Below, piece by piece: positions 14,490 to 21,706 of a DNA stretch of 30,645 nucleotides. Both the position numbers and the translations under genes were made by a program. Every line of letters begins with the position of its first letter. Position 1 is the first letter of the stretch. The notes below the pieces were generated by a model. The model saw only the letters and a list, made by a program, of their open reading frames with translations. It made no database searches and had not been told where the DNA came from. Source of the stretch: an uncultured Christensenella sp. (GTDB lineage: Bacteria > Bacillota > Clostridia > Christensenellales > Borkfalkiaceae); assembly GCA_910586345.1 (NCBI GenBank), contig CAJUHC010000001.1, positions 1 to 30,645 on the forward strand, given 5' to 3'.

Positions 14490-14512
14490 TTATTAAGTAT
14501 TTGGTTTATAAT
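14484..14512 (+). promoter_or_regulatory. Lipid kinase / SpoIIE operon promoter
   Basis: TTGCAA (14484-14489), 17 bases, TATAAT (14507-14512). The predicted start near 14519 gives a leader of about 34 nt ending in a GGGGAT ribosome binding site. The -35 hexamer is shared with the cca promoter. Confidence 0.8.
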
Positions 14513-14552
14513 ACTTTTGAATATACTTACAACTCGGTTTCGGGGATAAACG

Positions 14553-15428
14553 ATGTTTCACATTATAATAAACGAAAAATATTTAAAGAATAAAAAAGGG
14601 TTGAAAAAATTTAACGGAGCGTTAAAAGTTTTCGATAACGCAAATATAAAGTACGAAATCCACGAGACCGTGCGCAAAGGACAAGCGGGAGAAATTACGC
14701 GTCAGCTTACGCAGGAAAAAGGCAATACGATTATAGCCGTAGGCGGCGACGGAACGCTTCACGATATTTTAAACGGCTTTAACGACTTCGAGAACAATTC
14801 GCTCGGAATTATTCCGCTCGGCACAGGAAACGACTTTGCGGAGGGCGCGGGAATTCCGCTTAACGCGAAAAAAGCCGCGGAACTAATAGTTTCGGGTAAT
14901 CCGCGTCCCGTAGATTATATCGAAACGTCCTCGGGGCTCCGTTCTTTAAATTCCGTCGGAATGGGTATAGACGTAGACGTTTTAAAGCGGGCTTACGTAG
15001 GCAAAAGCAACAGAAAATCAAAGTATCTCCACAGTCTGATAGTTTGTTTATTGAAATTCAAAAGTTATAAATACACTGTAAAATACGACGGAAAAGAAGA
15101 ATACCACGAAGGTCTTATCGGCGCCGTCGGCAACGGCAGACAGTTCGGAGGCGGAATAAAAATGTTTCCCGACGCGAAAATAAACGACGGATATCTCGAT
15201 TTGTTCGTCATAGATTATCTTTCGAGATTTAAAATTCTCGGCGCGTTTATAAAACTTATGCTCGGAAAAGTAAATAAAATAAAACAGGCCACCGCCGTCA
15301 GAACAAAGACGGTACAATTCGTTCCGTATGCGGAAGGATATACGATTCAGGCGGACGGCGAACTGTACGACAACGTCCCGCTCGAAGCGCGGGTTTCCGA
15401 CAATAAACTACTGCTTTATTACAAATAA
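14553..15428 (+). CDS. Diacylglycerol kinase-family lipid kinase
   Basis: A 291-aa protein of the DagK/YegS lipid kinase family (DAGK_cat). It shows the nucleotide-binding motif IIAVGGDGTLHDILNG (GGDGT at 64-68), LGIIPLGTGNDFAEG, and later GAVGNGRQFGGG and AEGYTIQADGE. Such enzymes phosphorylate diacylglycerol or related lipids and recycle it to phosphatidic acid in Gram-positive bacteria. Length is typical. Its stop codon shares one base with the start of the SpoIIE-like gene, so the two are co-translated. The precise lipid substrate is not determinable. Confidence 0.88.
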   Translation: MFHIIINEKYLKNKKGLKKFNGALKVFDNANIKYEIHETVRKGQAGEITRQLTQEKGNTIIAVGGDGTLHDILNGFNDFENNSLGIIPLGTGNDFAEGAGIPLNAKKAAELIVSGNPRPVDYIETSSGLRSLNSVGMGIDVDVLKRAYVGKSNRKSKYLHSLIVCLLKFKSYKYTVKYDGKEEYHEGLIGAVGNGRQFGGGIKMFPDAKINDGYLDLFVIDYLSRFKILGAFIKLMLGKVNKIKQATAVRTKTVQFVPYAEGYTIQADGELYDNVPLEARVSDNKLLLYYK

Positions 15429-16498
15429 TGAGAATCGACAAATATTACAGACGCATAATCGACGGAGTTCCTACCGCGGTTATAGTTGCAGACAAAAACT
15501 TAAAAGCGGTCTTTACAAACACGGCGTTCCGTTCGCTTTTCAACTCGGGTAAACCCGTCGGAACTCTCGGCGGAGTGACCGGCTGCGCCTATTCGGCAAG
15601 CAATTGCAACGGAGACGAATGCCGCGGCTGTCCGCTTTACGACGCGTTCGACGACGCCCTGTGTTCGAATAAGCCGCTCAACCGCAGAATATACCAAAAA
15701 GTACGCACCGACGGGCTCACGCACGACGTTTCTTACTCGCTTACCGTAAATCCGCTCGGCGGCGGGCTTTGTATGGGCACTATCGACGACGCTTACGAGC
15801 TGGAAATAGCACAGGAATTACAGACGGCAAAGAACATACAGCAAAGACTTCTGCCCGCAGGGAATTGGGCGGGCGGAAAACGTTATTCGTATATGTACAT
15901 ACCGTGCCGCGACATAGGCGGAGACTTGCCGGACGTTTTCACCGTAAACAATTCCGCCTGCGGAGTGATTGCCGACGTTTCCGGAAAGGGTATTTCGGCG
16001 GGTATGCTTTCGGCTTTCGTCAAGGCGGCTTACGATAAAACGGAGTATTCGCCCGCGAAAGCGATTTCAAACCTCAACGCTAAATTTTCGGAGCTCAATC
16101 TCGACGAAAGAAATTACGTCACGGTCGCCGCCGTGCGAATCGACCCGGAAAACATAACATACTCTATGGCGGGACACAACGTGCCTATTCTTTTAAAGAC
16201 GGGAAGCGGTATAACACGCATTATGCTTAACTCCCCTCCTATTTCGAATTGGTTCGAAAACCCGTCTTATTACGAGGACGTAATTTCCTATAAAAAGGGC
16301 GACATACTCGTACTATTGACGGACGGCGTGACCGAATGCAAAAACGCGCGCGGGGATATGTTCGGCGCGGACGGAGCGACGAAAGTTCTTTCAATTTCCC
16401 GCACGGCAGACGAATTTATTAAAAATTTAGAAAACACGTTAAAAAATTTCAATAACAATTTAGACGACGATATTACCGCAATCGCGTTCGATTTATAA
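15428..16498 (+). CDS. PAS (Cys4)-SpoIIE PP2C-type phosphatase
   Basis: A 356-aa protein. Residues about 8-120 look like a PAS sensor (DGVPTAVIVADKNLKAVFTN), interrupted by a CX6CX4CX2C cluster at C53, C60, C65 and C68. Residues about 125-355 form an RsbU/SpoIIE phosphatase, with AKNIQQRLLP, the metal-binding RDIGGD (D162, D166), IADVSGKGISAGM (D183), LLTDGVTE and DDDITAIAF. Such phosphatases dephosphorylate anti-sigma antagonists or other phosphoserine proteins. PAS/Cys4/SpoIIE proteins occur in anaerobes, and the cysteines could hold an Fe-S cluster for redox sensing; that part is inference. No cognate anti-sigma kinase lies nearby. It overlaps the lipid kinase gene by 1 bp and is followed by a terminator. 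Confidence 0.85.
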   Translation: MRIDKYYRRIIDGVPTAVIVADKNLKAVFTNTAFRSLFNSGKPVGTLGGVTGCAYSASNCNGDECRGCPLYDAFDDALCSNKPLNRRIYQKVRTDGLTHDVSYSLTVNPLGGGLCMGTIDDAYELEIAQELQTAKNIQQRLLPAGNWAGGKRYSYMYIPCRDIGGDLPDVFTVNNSACGVIADVSGKGISAGMLSAFVKAAYDKTEYSPAKAISNLNAKFSELNLDERNYVTVAAVRIDPENITYSMAGHNVPILLKTGSGITRIMLNSPPISNWFENPSYYEDVISYKKGDILVLLTDGVTECKNARGDMFGADGATKVLSISRTADEFIKNLENTLKNFNNNLDDDITAIAFDL

Positions 16499-16528
16499 AA
16501 AGAAGACGGATTTAATTCCGTCTTCTTT
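16499..16528. terminator. Bidirectional terminator between SpoIIE-like gene and response regulator
   Basis: A perfect 12-bp stem (16499-16510 with 16517-16528), loop TTTAAT, with A/T-rich tails on both sides. It ends both convergent transcription units. Confidence 0.92.
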
Positions 16529-16544
16529 AATTTTATTTCTGATT

Positions 16545-17183
16545 TCAGTTTAATTCTTTTATTTTCTGAACCGCCAAAGAACGGCTTTCGACTCCGAGTT
16601 TCGAATAAATCGAACTTATATAATTGCGCGCGGTTCCGTCCGACAGTTTCATTACCGAAGCAATCTGCCTGTTCGTAAAGCCGTCCGTAAGCATTAATGC
16701 AATTTCCACTTCCCTGTCGGAAAGCCCGTAAGATTTTTTGAGTTTTATTTCTTTTGCGGAAGAAACCGTCATCGCCGCGTCCGTAATTTTCTTTGCGATT
16801 TTCGAGGGAAGAATAGTATCGCCTGCGTACGCGTTTTTTACCGCGTCTATGAGCGCCGTCGAACCTATATCCTTTAAAAGGTATCCGCTTGCGCCGTTGT
16901 TTATGGCGCTTAAAATATAATCGCTGTCGTCGAAAGTAGTTAAAATTATAATTTTTATATTTCTGTTTATTTCTTTGATACGCTTCGTCGCTACTACGCC
17001 GTTCATATTCGGCATACGTATATCCATTAAAACGACGTCGGGAGCGTGTTCTTTAACAAGCGCAACCGCCTCCGCTCCGTCGGACGCGATTCCGCAGATT
17101 TCGAAATCGGCGCAGGTTTCGAGTACGCTTTTAATGCCTTCCGCAAGCGTCATCTGGTCGTCTACTAGTAAAATTTTAATCAT
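16545..17183 (-). CDS. NarL/FixJ-family response regulator
   Basis: A 212-aa protein with an N-terminal receiver domain (acidic DD at 8-9, phospho-acceptor D54 in VVLMDIRMPN, IIILTTFDDSD) and a C-terminal LuxR-type HTH (LSDREVEIALMLTDGFTNRQ, GTARNYISSIYSKLGV). It should be phosphorylated by the kinase encoded immediately upstream, whose 3' end it overlaps by 8 bp. AGGAG sits eight bases before the ATG. The usual T of the LT-x-E motif in LuxR HTH domains is replaced here by LSDRE, a common variant. Target genes are unknown. Confidence 0.93.
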   Translation of the reverse strand: MIKILLVDDQMTLAEGIKSVLETCADFEICGIASDGAEAVALVKEHAPDVVLMDIRMPNMNGVVATKRIKEINRNIKIIILTTFDDSDYILSAINNGASGYLLKDIGSTALIDAVKNAYAGDTILPSKIAKKITDAAMTVSSAKEIKLKKSYGLSDREVEIALMLTDGFTNRQIASVMKLSDGTARNYISSIYSKLGVESRSLAVQKIKELN

Positions 17184-18429
17184 CGGAACACTCCTGTTTC
17201 TTATTATTCATAGGCAAGTTTATCACAACTTCGAACCCCTCGCCCGCCTCGCTTGAAAAACTGCAATTCCCGCCGAGAGCCTCGACTTTTTCGCGTATGC
17301 TTTTAAGTCCGAAACCCTCCTCGATTTTCCCGTCCGTTCCTTCGCCGTTGTCGGAAATGAGTAAACCGACTTCGGAAAGATTATTTTTCATTTCGATATA
17401 AAACGCAGTCGCTTTGCCGTGACGGACGCCGTTGGCTATGCACTCTTTAACGCTGTTTAAAATAAAGCGGTACTCCTCCGCGCCGACGGAAACGTCCTGC
17501 AAGTCGCAGCGTATTTTAAGTTCCGTTCCGTCGATTGTCTGAGCGATGATTTCTTCTATCTCCTCTCTCAGAGTTTTTGTCTGCGCTCTGCCTGCAAGCA
17601 GATGTACGCTTTCGCGCATTTGCTCCAATGCGTTTTTCGCCTGAATATTTGCGGAAATAATTCTGTTCTTCGCTTCTTCGGGGTTATTGTCAATCAAAAG
17701 TTTCGCCGCTTCCGTCTGCATAATGACCGTCGTCATCGAGTGACCTGCGTTATCGTGAATATCCTTTGCGATACGGTTGCGCTCCTCGAAAACCGCCGTT
17801 TCGGAAAGCTGTTCGTAAACTTCCTGAAGCTGAGCCCTGCTCTCGTCCGCAACTTTGAGCGCATATCTCAACTGGACGTTGTTGCTGTAAAATTTGAGTA
17901 AGAAATTTGTTACAAGACAGTGAATCGCGATAATGAAAATTCCGAAGAATATTCCGCCGGCTATCTCGACCATACTCTGATACGCGGACACGTTCTGGTT
18001 AACCATAAACCAGCCGCCGATAAACGACACCACGAACAGTCCGCAGCTTACGCAGAACAAAATTACGTTCTTTTTGAAATCGTCCACCGAAATATAAAAC
18101 TGCGTTAAAACTATACAATATAGCGCGGACAGGTACGAATTACCCGTAAGCAGACAAAGGAACAGCAGTATTATAGAATCGAGTCCGTAAAAAACCATCT
18201 TCGCCGCAAAGTTATTTATTACGAACGAATCAACCGTTTCGAATACGGCGAGCAGAACGCAACAGACCATTACGAATACAAGTTTCATAATTCCGCCGTT
18301 TGCTATGAACAGCGTAACGTACTGTGCGCAGATGATTATTTCAAGCGTAAGCAAAAGCGCGATTATCGTCAGCTTTATAACTTCCGAAAGTCTTTTGTTG
18401 TTTATGTTGAGCTTGAATCTTTTATCCAT
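17176..18429 (-). CDS. Sensor histidine kinase (HisKA_3, NarL/DesK type)
   Basis: A 417-aa protein with about six hydrophobic segments in residues 15-180 (the membrane sensor), then HisKA_3 with the phospho-His in ERNRIAKDIHDNAGHSMTTV (H225), and a HATPase domain with the N-box in VKECIANGVRHGKA and the G-box in DNGEGTDGKIEEGFGL. There is no PAS or extracellular domain, so the membrane segments themselves probably sense the signal, as in DesK-like lipid sensors or antibiotic-sensing kinases. It pairs with the overlapping response regulator and its start lies inside the end of radC by 28 bp. The RBS is GGTGG, within radC. Confidence 0.9.
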   Translation of the reverse strand: MDKRFKLNINNKRLSEVIKLTIIALLLTLEIIICAQYVTLFIANGGIMKLVFVMVCCVLLAVFETVDSFVINNFAAKMVFYGLDSIILLFLCLLTGNSYLSALYCIVLTQFYISVDDFKKNVILFCVSCGLFVVSFIGGWFMVNQNVSAYQSMVEIAGGIFFGIFIIAIHCLVTNFLLKFYSNNVQLRYALKVADESRAQLQEVYEQLSETAVFEERNRIAKDIHDNAGHSMTTVIMQTEAAKLLIDNNPEEAKNRIISANIQAKNALEQMRESVHLLAGRAQTKTLREEIEEIIAQTIDGTELKIRCDLQDVSVGAEEYRFILNSVKECIANGVRHGKATAFYIEMKNNLSEVGLLISDNGEGTDGKIEEGFGLKSIREKVEALGGNCSFSSEAGEGFEVVINLPMNNKKQECSDD

Positions 18430-19121
18430 TCCACCACTCTGCCGAGAGAATATTTTTCAGCCATTTCCGCCAATTTGTTTTCGTCTCTGTAACTGTAAAA
18501 ATTACCGTCCGAATATATAAGATGGTCCCATAACTTGACGTTGTTCAACGTGCACAGAAGTTGAAGTTCGCCCGTGAAAACGTCGTCGCTTTCCGACGGC
18601 TCGACGGAACCGTTTAAATGATTGTGGGCGGCGAGTATTCCGTAAGGTTTTGCCAGGGCTATGTTTTTAATGATTTCCTGAGCGTTGGCGACCACCTTAT
18701 TTCTGTCCGCGGAAGTATAAGTGAATATGCGTTTAAGACGTCCGCTCTTTTCAAGAAAGTAAAGTTCGAGAAACTCTTCAATCTTTCCGCGTAGTCTCAT
18801 ACCGGCAAAACGTTTGCTGTCGCCGAAAGTTTTCAATACTGCGGCACCCTCTATATTTCCCGCGCGTTCGGCGCAAAGTCCGACCGTCCGTAAAAACCTC
18901 GCTACCGCCTCGCCCGCGCCTTCTACCGATTTGATTTCTTTTACGTCCGCTTTGAGCAGTTCTGAAATCGAACAAAATTTATCCAAAAGCTTATGCGCGA
19001 GCGGGTTTGTGTTAGCGCGCGGAATTACCGAATAAAGAAGAATTTCCAAAACTTCGTGGTCGTAAAAGTCTTCCCCGTTTTCAAGTTTTGCATACATACG
19101 CTGTCTGTGTCCCTCGTGCAA
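18402..19121 (-). CDS. radC: RadC-family JAB/MPN+ protein
   Basis: A 239-aa protein with an N-terminal helix-hairpin-helix-like region (SVEGAGEAVARFLRTVGL) and a C-terminal MPN+ metalloprotease-like domain with JAMM-type residues in ILAAHNHLNGSVEPSESD (H166, H168, D179). Annotated across bacteria as RadC, although a role in DNA repair is not established for most members; many are linked to mobile elements or genome stability. The start codon is TTG: GAGGTG lies eight bases upstream and no earlier ATG fits. The 3' end overlaps the histidine kinase gene by 28 bp, making it first in a three-gene operon. Confidence 0.88.
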   Translation of the reverse strand: MHEGHRQRMYAKLENGEDFYDHEVLEILLYSVIPRANTNPLAHKLLDKFCSISELLKADVKEIKSVEGAGEAVARFLRTVGLCAERAGNIEGAAVLKTFGDSKRFAGMRLRGKIEEFLELYFLEKSGRLKRIFTYTSADRNKVVANAQEIIKNIALAKPYGILAAHNHLNGSVEPSESDDVFTGELQLLCTLNNVKLWDHLIYSDGNFYSYRDENKLAEMAEKYSLGRVVEWIKDSSST

Positions 19122-19159
19122 AATTTTTCACCTCTGTTTTAAATTTCCGTTAAAATTAT

Positions 19160-19188
19160 TTTACCATAAAAAATAAAAAGTGTATAAT
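19160..19188 (+). promoter_or_regulatory. Promoter of the dipeptidase gene
   Basis: TTTACC (19160-19165), 17 bases, TATAAT (19183-19188), about 33 bp before the ATG at 19222. The radC promoter must lie in the same 100-bp gap; a TAAAAT on the minus strand (19155-19150) is the best -10 candidate but has only a weak -35. Confidence 0.7.
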
Positions 19189-19221
19189 GATTTTAAACAG
19201 TTTTTAAAAAAGGAGCGCGCA

Positions 19222-20481
19222 ATGGATAAATTATTCGACAAAGCCGTAAAAAGCATATCCGAAATCATAAAATTCGACTCGTCGCAGAAACCTTCCGAGG
19301 GGAATTATCCCTTCGGCAAAGAAACTGCGGACTGCTTGAATTACTTCCTGTCACTCGCTTCTTCTTTCGGGTTCGAAACGAAAAATTACGATAATTATGC
19401 GGGAGAAGTTATTTTCGGGAACGGAGAAGATTTTGCTATACTCGTACACCTCGACGTAGTCCCCGCAGGCACGGGCTGGTCTCACGAACCGTTCGGAGGC
19501 GAAATAGATTTCGTAAACGAAAAAATCTGGGGCAGGGGCGCAATGGACGACAAAGGTCCCGCTATAATAGCTCTGTACTGTCTGAAAGCTTTGAAAGACG
19601 AAGGTTTTATTCCGAAAAAGAGAATAAAACTCATAGCGGGCTGTAACGAAGAAAACGGCTGGAAATGTATCGATTATTATTCCTCGCATACGAAAATGCC
19701 CGAAACGGGATTTTCACCCGATGCGGACTTTCCCGTTATCTACGCCGAAAAAGGCATATTGCAATTAAAACTTTGGTTTCCTCCCGAACAAGGCTTCAGC
19801 GGTCTTCGCGGAGGAGAACGCGCAAATATGGTTTGCGATTACTGCGAAGCCGAAGCATCTTTAAACAAAAGCGCGCTCGAAGCGCTTAACCTTATCTATG
19901 AGAACGGAAAAGTAATTTCACACGGAATTTCCGCACACGGCTCCACCCCCGAACTCGGCATAAGCGCAATTCCGAGAATTCTTCGATATCTCGGTCTTGA
20001 CGACATCTGGAAATTACTGTTTAAAGACGGTTTCGGAATCTGCGGTTTCGAAGACGTTACGGGCAGGCTGACTTTTTCACCCAACGTCATAGAACAGAAC
20101 GAAGACGGAATTTTCGTAACCTGCGATATACGTTATCCTGCGACTTACGATAAACAGACCGTGCTCGGCGCGATTTCAGCCAAGAATATTCCTTACGAAA
20201 TTATTCACAGCCAACAGCCTTTATATAACGATAAAGACTGCGAACTTATTTCTACTCTTTGCAGCGTATACAACGAGGTTACGGGTAAAGATATGCGTCC
20301 TGTCGCAATCGGCGGAGGAACGTATGCGCGCGCGCTCAGATGCGGAGCGGCGTTCGGTCCCGAGGAAGACGGAGAAGAAAATACTATACATAAAGCAAAC
20401 GAATACATTACGTTTGAAAAAATAAGAAAATGTTTAAAAATTTATAAACTTGCAATACAAAGACTTACCAGCAAGAAGTAA
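19222..20481 (+). CDS. pepV: M20-family dipeptidase (PepV-like)
   Basis: A 419-aa zinc aminopeptidase/dipeptidase of family M20A. Metal ligands and catalytic residues are visible: AILVHLDVVPAG (H76, D78), WGRGAMDDKGPA (D109), and GCNEENGWKC with the Glu pair (E143, E144). The C-terminal signature GGGTYARALRCGAAFGPEED precedes the final His in NTIHKANEYI. PepV cleaves unspecific dipeptides in the cytoplasm, mostly in lactic acid bacteria and Clostridia. I start at 19222, with AAGGAG eight bases upstream; an in-frame ATG at 19180 lies inside the promoter. It is some 50 residues shorter than classical PepV. The next gene follows closely and may be co-transcribed. Confidence 0.87.
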   Translation: MDKLFDKAVKSISEIIKFDSSQKPSEGNYPFGKETADCLNYFLSLASSFGFETKNYDNYAGEVIFGNGEDFAILVHLDVVPAGTGWSHEPFGGEIDFVNEKIWGRGAMDDKGPAIIALYCLKALKDEGFIPKKRIKLIAGCNEENGWKCIDYYSSHTKMPETGFSPDADFPVIYAEKGILQLKLWFPPEQGFSGLRGGERANMVCDYCEAEASLNKSALEALNLIYENGKVISHGISAHGSTPELGISAIPRILRYLGLDDIWKLLFKDGFGICGFEDVTGRLTFSPNVIEQNEDGIFVTCDIRYPATYDKQTVLGAISAKNIPYEIIHSQQPLYNDKDCELISTLCSVYNEVTGKDMRPVAIGGGTYARALRCGAAFGPEEDGEENTIHKANEYITFEKIRKCLKIYKLAIQRLTSKK

Positions 20482-20488
20482 TTTAAAA

Positions 20489-21340
20489 ATGAAGTTAAAA
20501 GAAACAAAGCTTACTTGCAAAATAATAACCACGATAGTCTTAGCGTCGATAATATTATTCGCTTCGATTGTCTGTATAGGTTTACAGATTTCTTTCGTAA
20601 ACGCGGACACAATAGAATGTTGGCGACCCGATTACGAACGGAAAGATATTCGCGCGATTCTTGAAAAAAGCGAACTCGGCGAACACGATTACGCCGTATT
20701 ATATAATCAGACGGGGCTTACAAAAATCGGCGTGGACCGCGCTTTGGAAAAAGGCGAAACAGGTAAACAGCGCATACTCGATATTCAAGAGGATTACTTT
20801 AAAGAACATAAAGTAATAAACGAGTTTTTTGCGCCTTTCATATGTCAGGATAAAATAGACGGACGCGTAAGCTATACTTATCTTGAAGACGGAGACGTCG
20901 TCGTTACTTCCTCCACCCATATTTCGGGCTGGCGCGCAGGTCACGCGGGACTTGTAACCGACGCGCAAAACGGAAATATTCTGCAAGCGAGCGCAATTGG
21001 AGAAACGAGCAGTTTCGGCTCTATGAAAGATTTCCACGACAGAGTAAATTTTATAATACTTTCACCGAGAACCGACGAAGCAACCAAATCACAAGTCGTA
21101 AAATTCGCCGAAGAAAACCTCGTCGGTAAAATATACGACCCCACCGTCGGAGTATTCAGCAAAAAAAACACTTCCGACAGAACGCAGTGTGCGCACCTTG
21201 TATGGTACGCATACAATAAATTCGGCACCGACCTCGACGCGACGGGCGGACCCGTCGTAACTCCGCACGATTTGCTCGTTTCTCCGAACGTGGATATAGT
21301 TCAGGTTTTCGGAATTAACCCAATCAAATTATGGAAATAA
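20489..21340 (+). CDS. Secreted/membrane-anchored YiiX-like NlpC/P60 cysteine hydrolase
   Basis: A 283-aa protein with a strong N-terminal hydrophobic segment (about 10-38, ending near FVNAD), either a signal peptide or a membrane anchor. The catalytic part looks like the permuted YiiX/YebB (DUF830) branch of NlpC/P60: GDVVVTSSTH, GWRAGHAGLVTD (H152), and RTQCAHLVWYAYNKFG (C234), followed by VTPHDLLVSPN. Family members are thought to act on peptides, lipids or cell-wall amides; none is specified here. I use the ATG at 20489 because the in-frame ATG at 20450 would put the hydrophobic core too deep and overlap pepV by 32 bp; the Shine-Dalgarno sequence for 20489 is weak. No terminator is seen after it. 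Confidence 0.78.
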   Translation: MKLKETKLTCKIITTIVLASIILFASIVCIGLQISFVNADTIECWRPDYERKDIRAILEKSELGEHDYAVLYNQTGLTKIGVDRALEKGETGKQRILDIQEDYFKEHKVINEFFAPFICQDKIDGRVSYTYLEDGDVVVTSSTHISGWRAGHAGLVTDAQNGNILQASAIGETSSFGSMKDFHDRVNFIILSPRTDEATKSQVVKFAEENLVGKIYDPTVGVFSKKNTSDRTQCAHLVWYAYNKFGTDLDATGGPVVTPHDLLVSPNVDIVQVFGINPIKLWK

Positions 21341-21353
21341 TTTAATAAATCGA

Positions 21354-21382
21354 TTGACAAAAAAAAATTTATTTACTATAAT
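21354..21382 (+). promoter_or_regulatory. Perfect consensus promoter of the tRNA-Arg unit
   Basis: TTGACA (21354-21359), 17 bases, TATAAT (21377-21382). Transcription would begin near 21389, well upstream of the tRNA, so the leader includes a stem-loop (21393-21434) and a half-tRNA. Confidence 0.95.
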
Positions 21383-21392
21383 AATTAAGCTG

Positions 21393-21434
21393 TTCGGAAC
21401 GGCTTAGTTTTTTGCAATCGTTAACCGTTCCGAA
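21393..21434 (+). other. Stem-loop in the tRNA-Arg leader
   Basis: A perfect 10-bp stem (21393-21402 with 21425-21434), TTCGGAACGG pairing with CCGTTCCGAA across a 22-nt loop that contains TTTTTT. It begins four bases after the predicted transcript start. It may be a processing or stability element; no named RNA family recognised. Confidence 0.5.
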
Positions 21435-21450
21435 ATTGATAATCTTAAAT

Positions 21451-21515
21451 GCACCATTAGCTCAACTGGATAGAGCGTCGGTCTACGGAACCAAAGGCGA
21501 AACTCCGTAAAAACT
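21451..21515 (+). pseudogene. Decayed half tRNA-Arg
   Basis: From the first base it copies the tRNA-Arg at 21532: acceptor-like GCACCAT, D-arm GCTC-AACTGGATA-GAGC, and the same anticodon loop CTACGGA followed by ACCAAAGG. After about base 21500 the similarity ends. No T-arm, no matching 3' acceptor strand and no CCA can be found. It lies 17 bp before the intact tRNA, after the same promoter. It looks like a tandem duplicate that lost its 3' half, though a retained regulatory use is possible. Confidence 0.8.
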
Positions 21516-21531
21516 TAATATTGTCAATTAT

Positions 21532-21608
21532 GCGCCCGTAGCTCAATTGGATAGAGCGTTGGTCTACGGAACCAAAGGTTAGGGATTCGAGCTCCTTCGG
21601 GCGCACCA
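21532..21608 (+). tRNA. tRNA-Arg (anticodon ACG)
   Basis: A complete 77-nt cloverleaf: acceptor GCGCCCG (21532-21538) with CGGGCGC (21598-21604), D-arm GCTC/GAGC, anticodon stem TTGGT/ACCAA with loop CTACGGA (anticodon ACG, read as ICG), T-arm with loop TTCGAGC, and encoded CCA at 21606-21608. A palindromic terminator starts on the very next base. Confidence 0.95.
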
Positions 21609-21642
21609 AACGCAACCTGATTCGAATCAGGTTGCGTTTTTG
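21609..21642 (+). terminator. Terminator after tRNA-Arg
   Basis: A perfect 30-bp palindrome (21609-21638) ending in a T run. Its core (21613-21632) is repeated exactly at 30191-30210, at the far side of the surface-protein operon. Confidence 0.93.
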
Positions 21643-21662
21643 TTATTATATAACGTATGAAA

Positions 21663-21692
21663 ATGCGCCGCGGACGATTGTCCGCGGCGCAT
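21663..21692. terminator. Terminator-like hairpin ending the surface-protein operon
   Basis: A very stable GC-rich 13-bp stem (21663-21675 with 21680-21692), loop GATT. On the minus strand it follows the end of the frameshifted membrane-protein gene and leads into ATTTTC; the U-tract is weak, so it may instead stabilise the mRNA 3' end. Confidence 0.65.
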
Positions 21693-21706
21693 AATAACGC
21701 TTTAAA

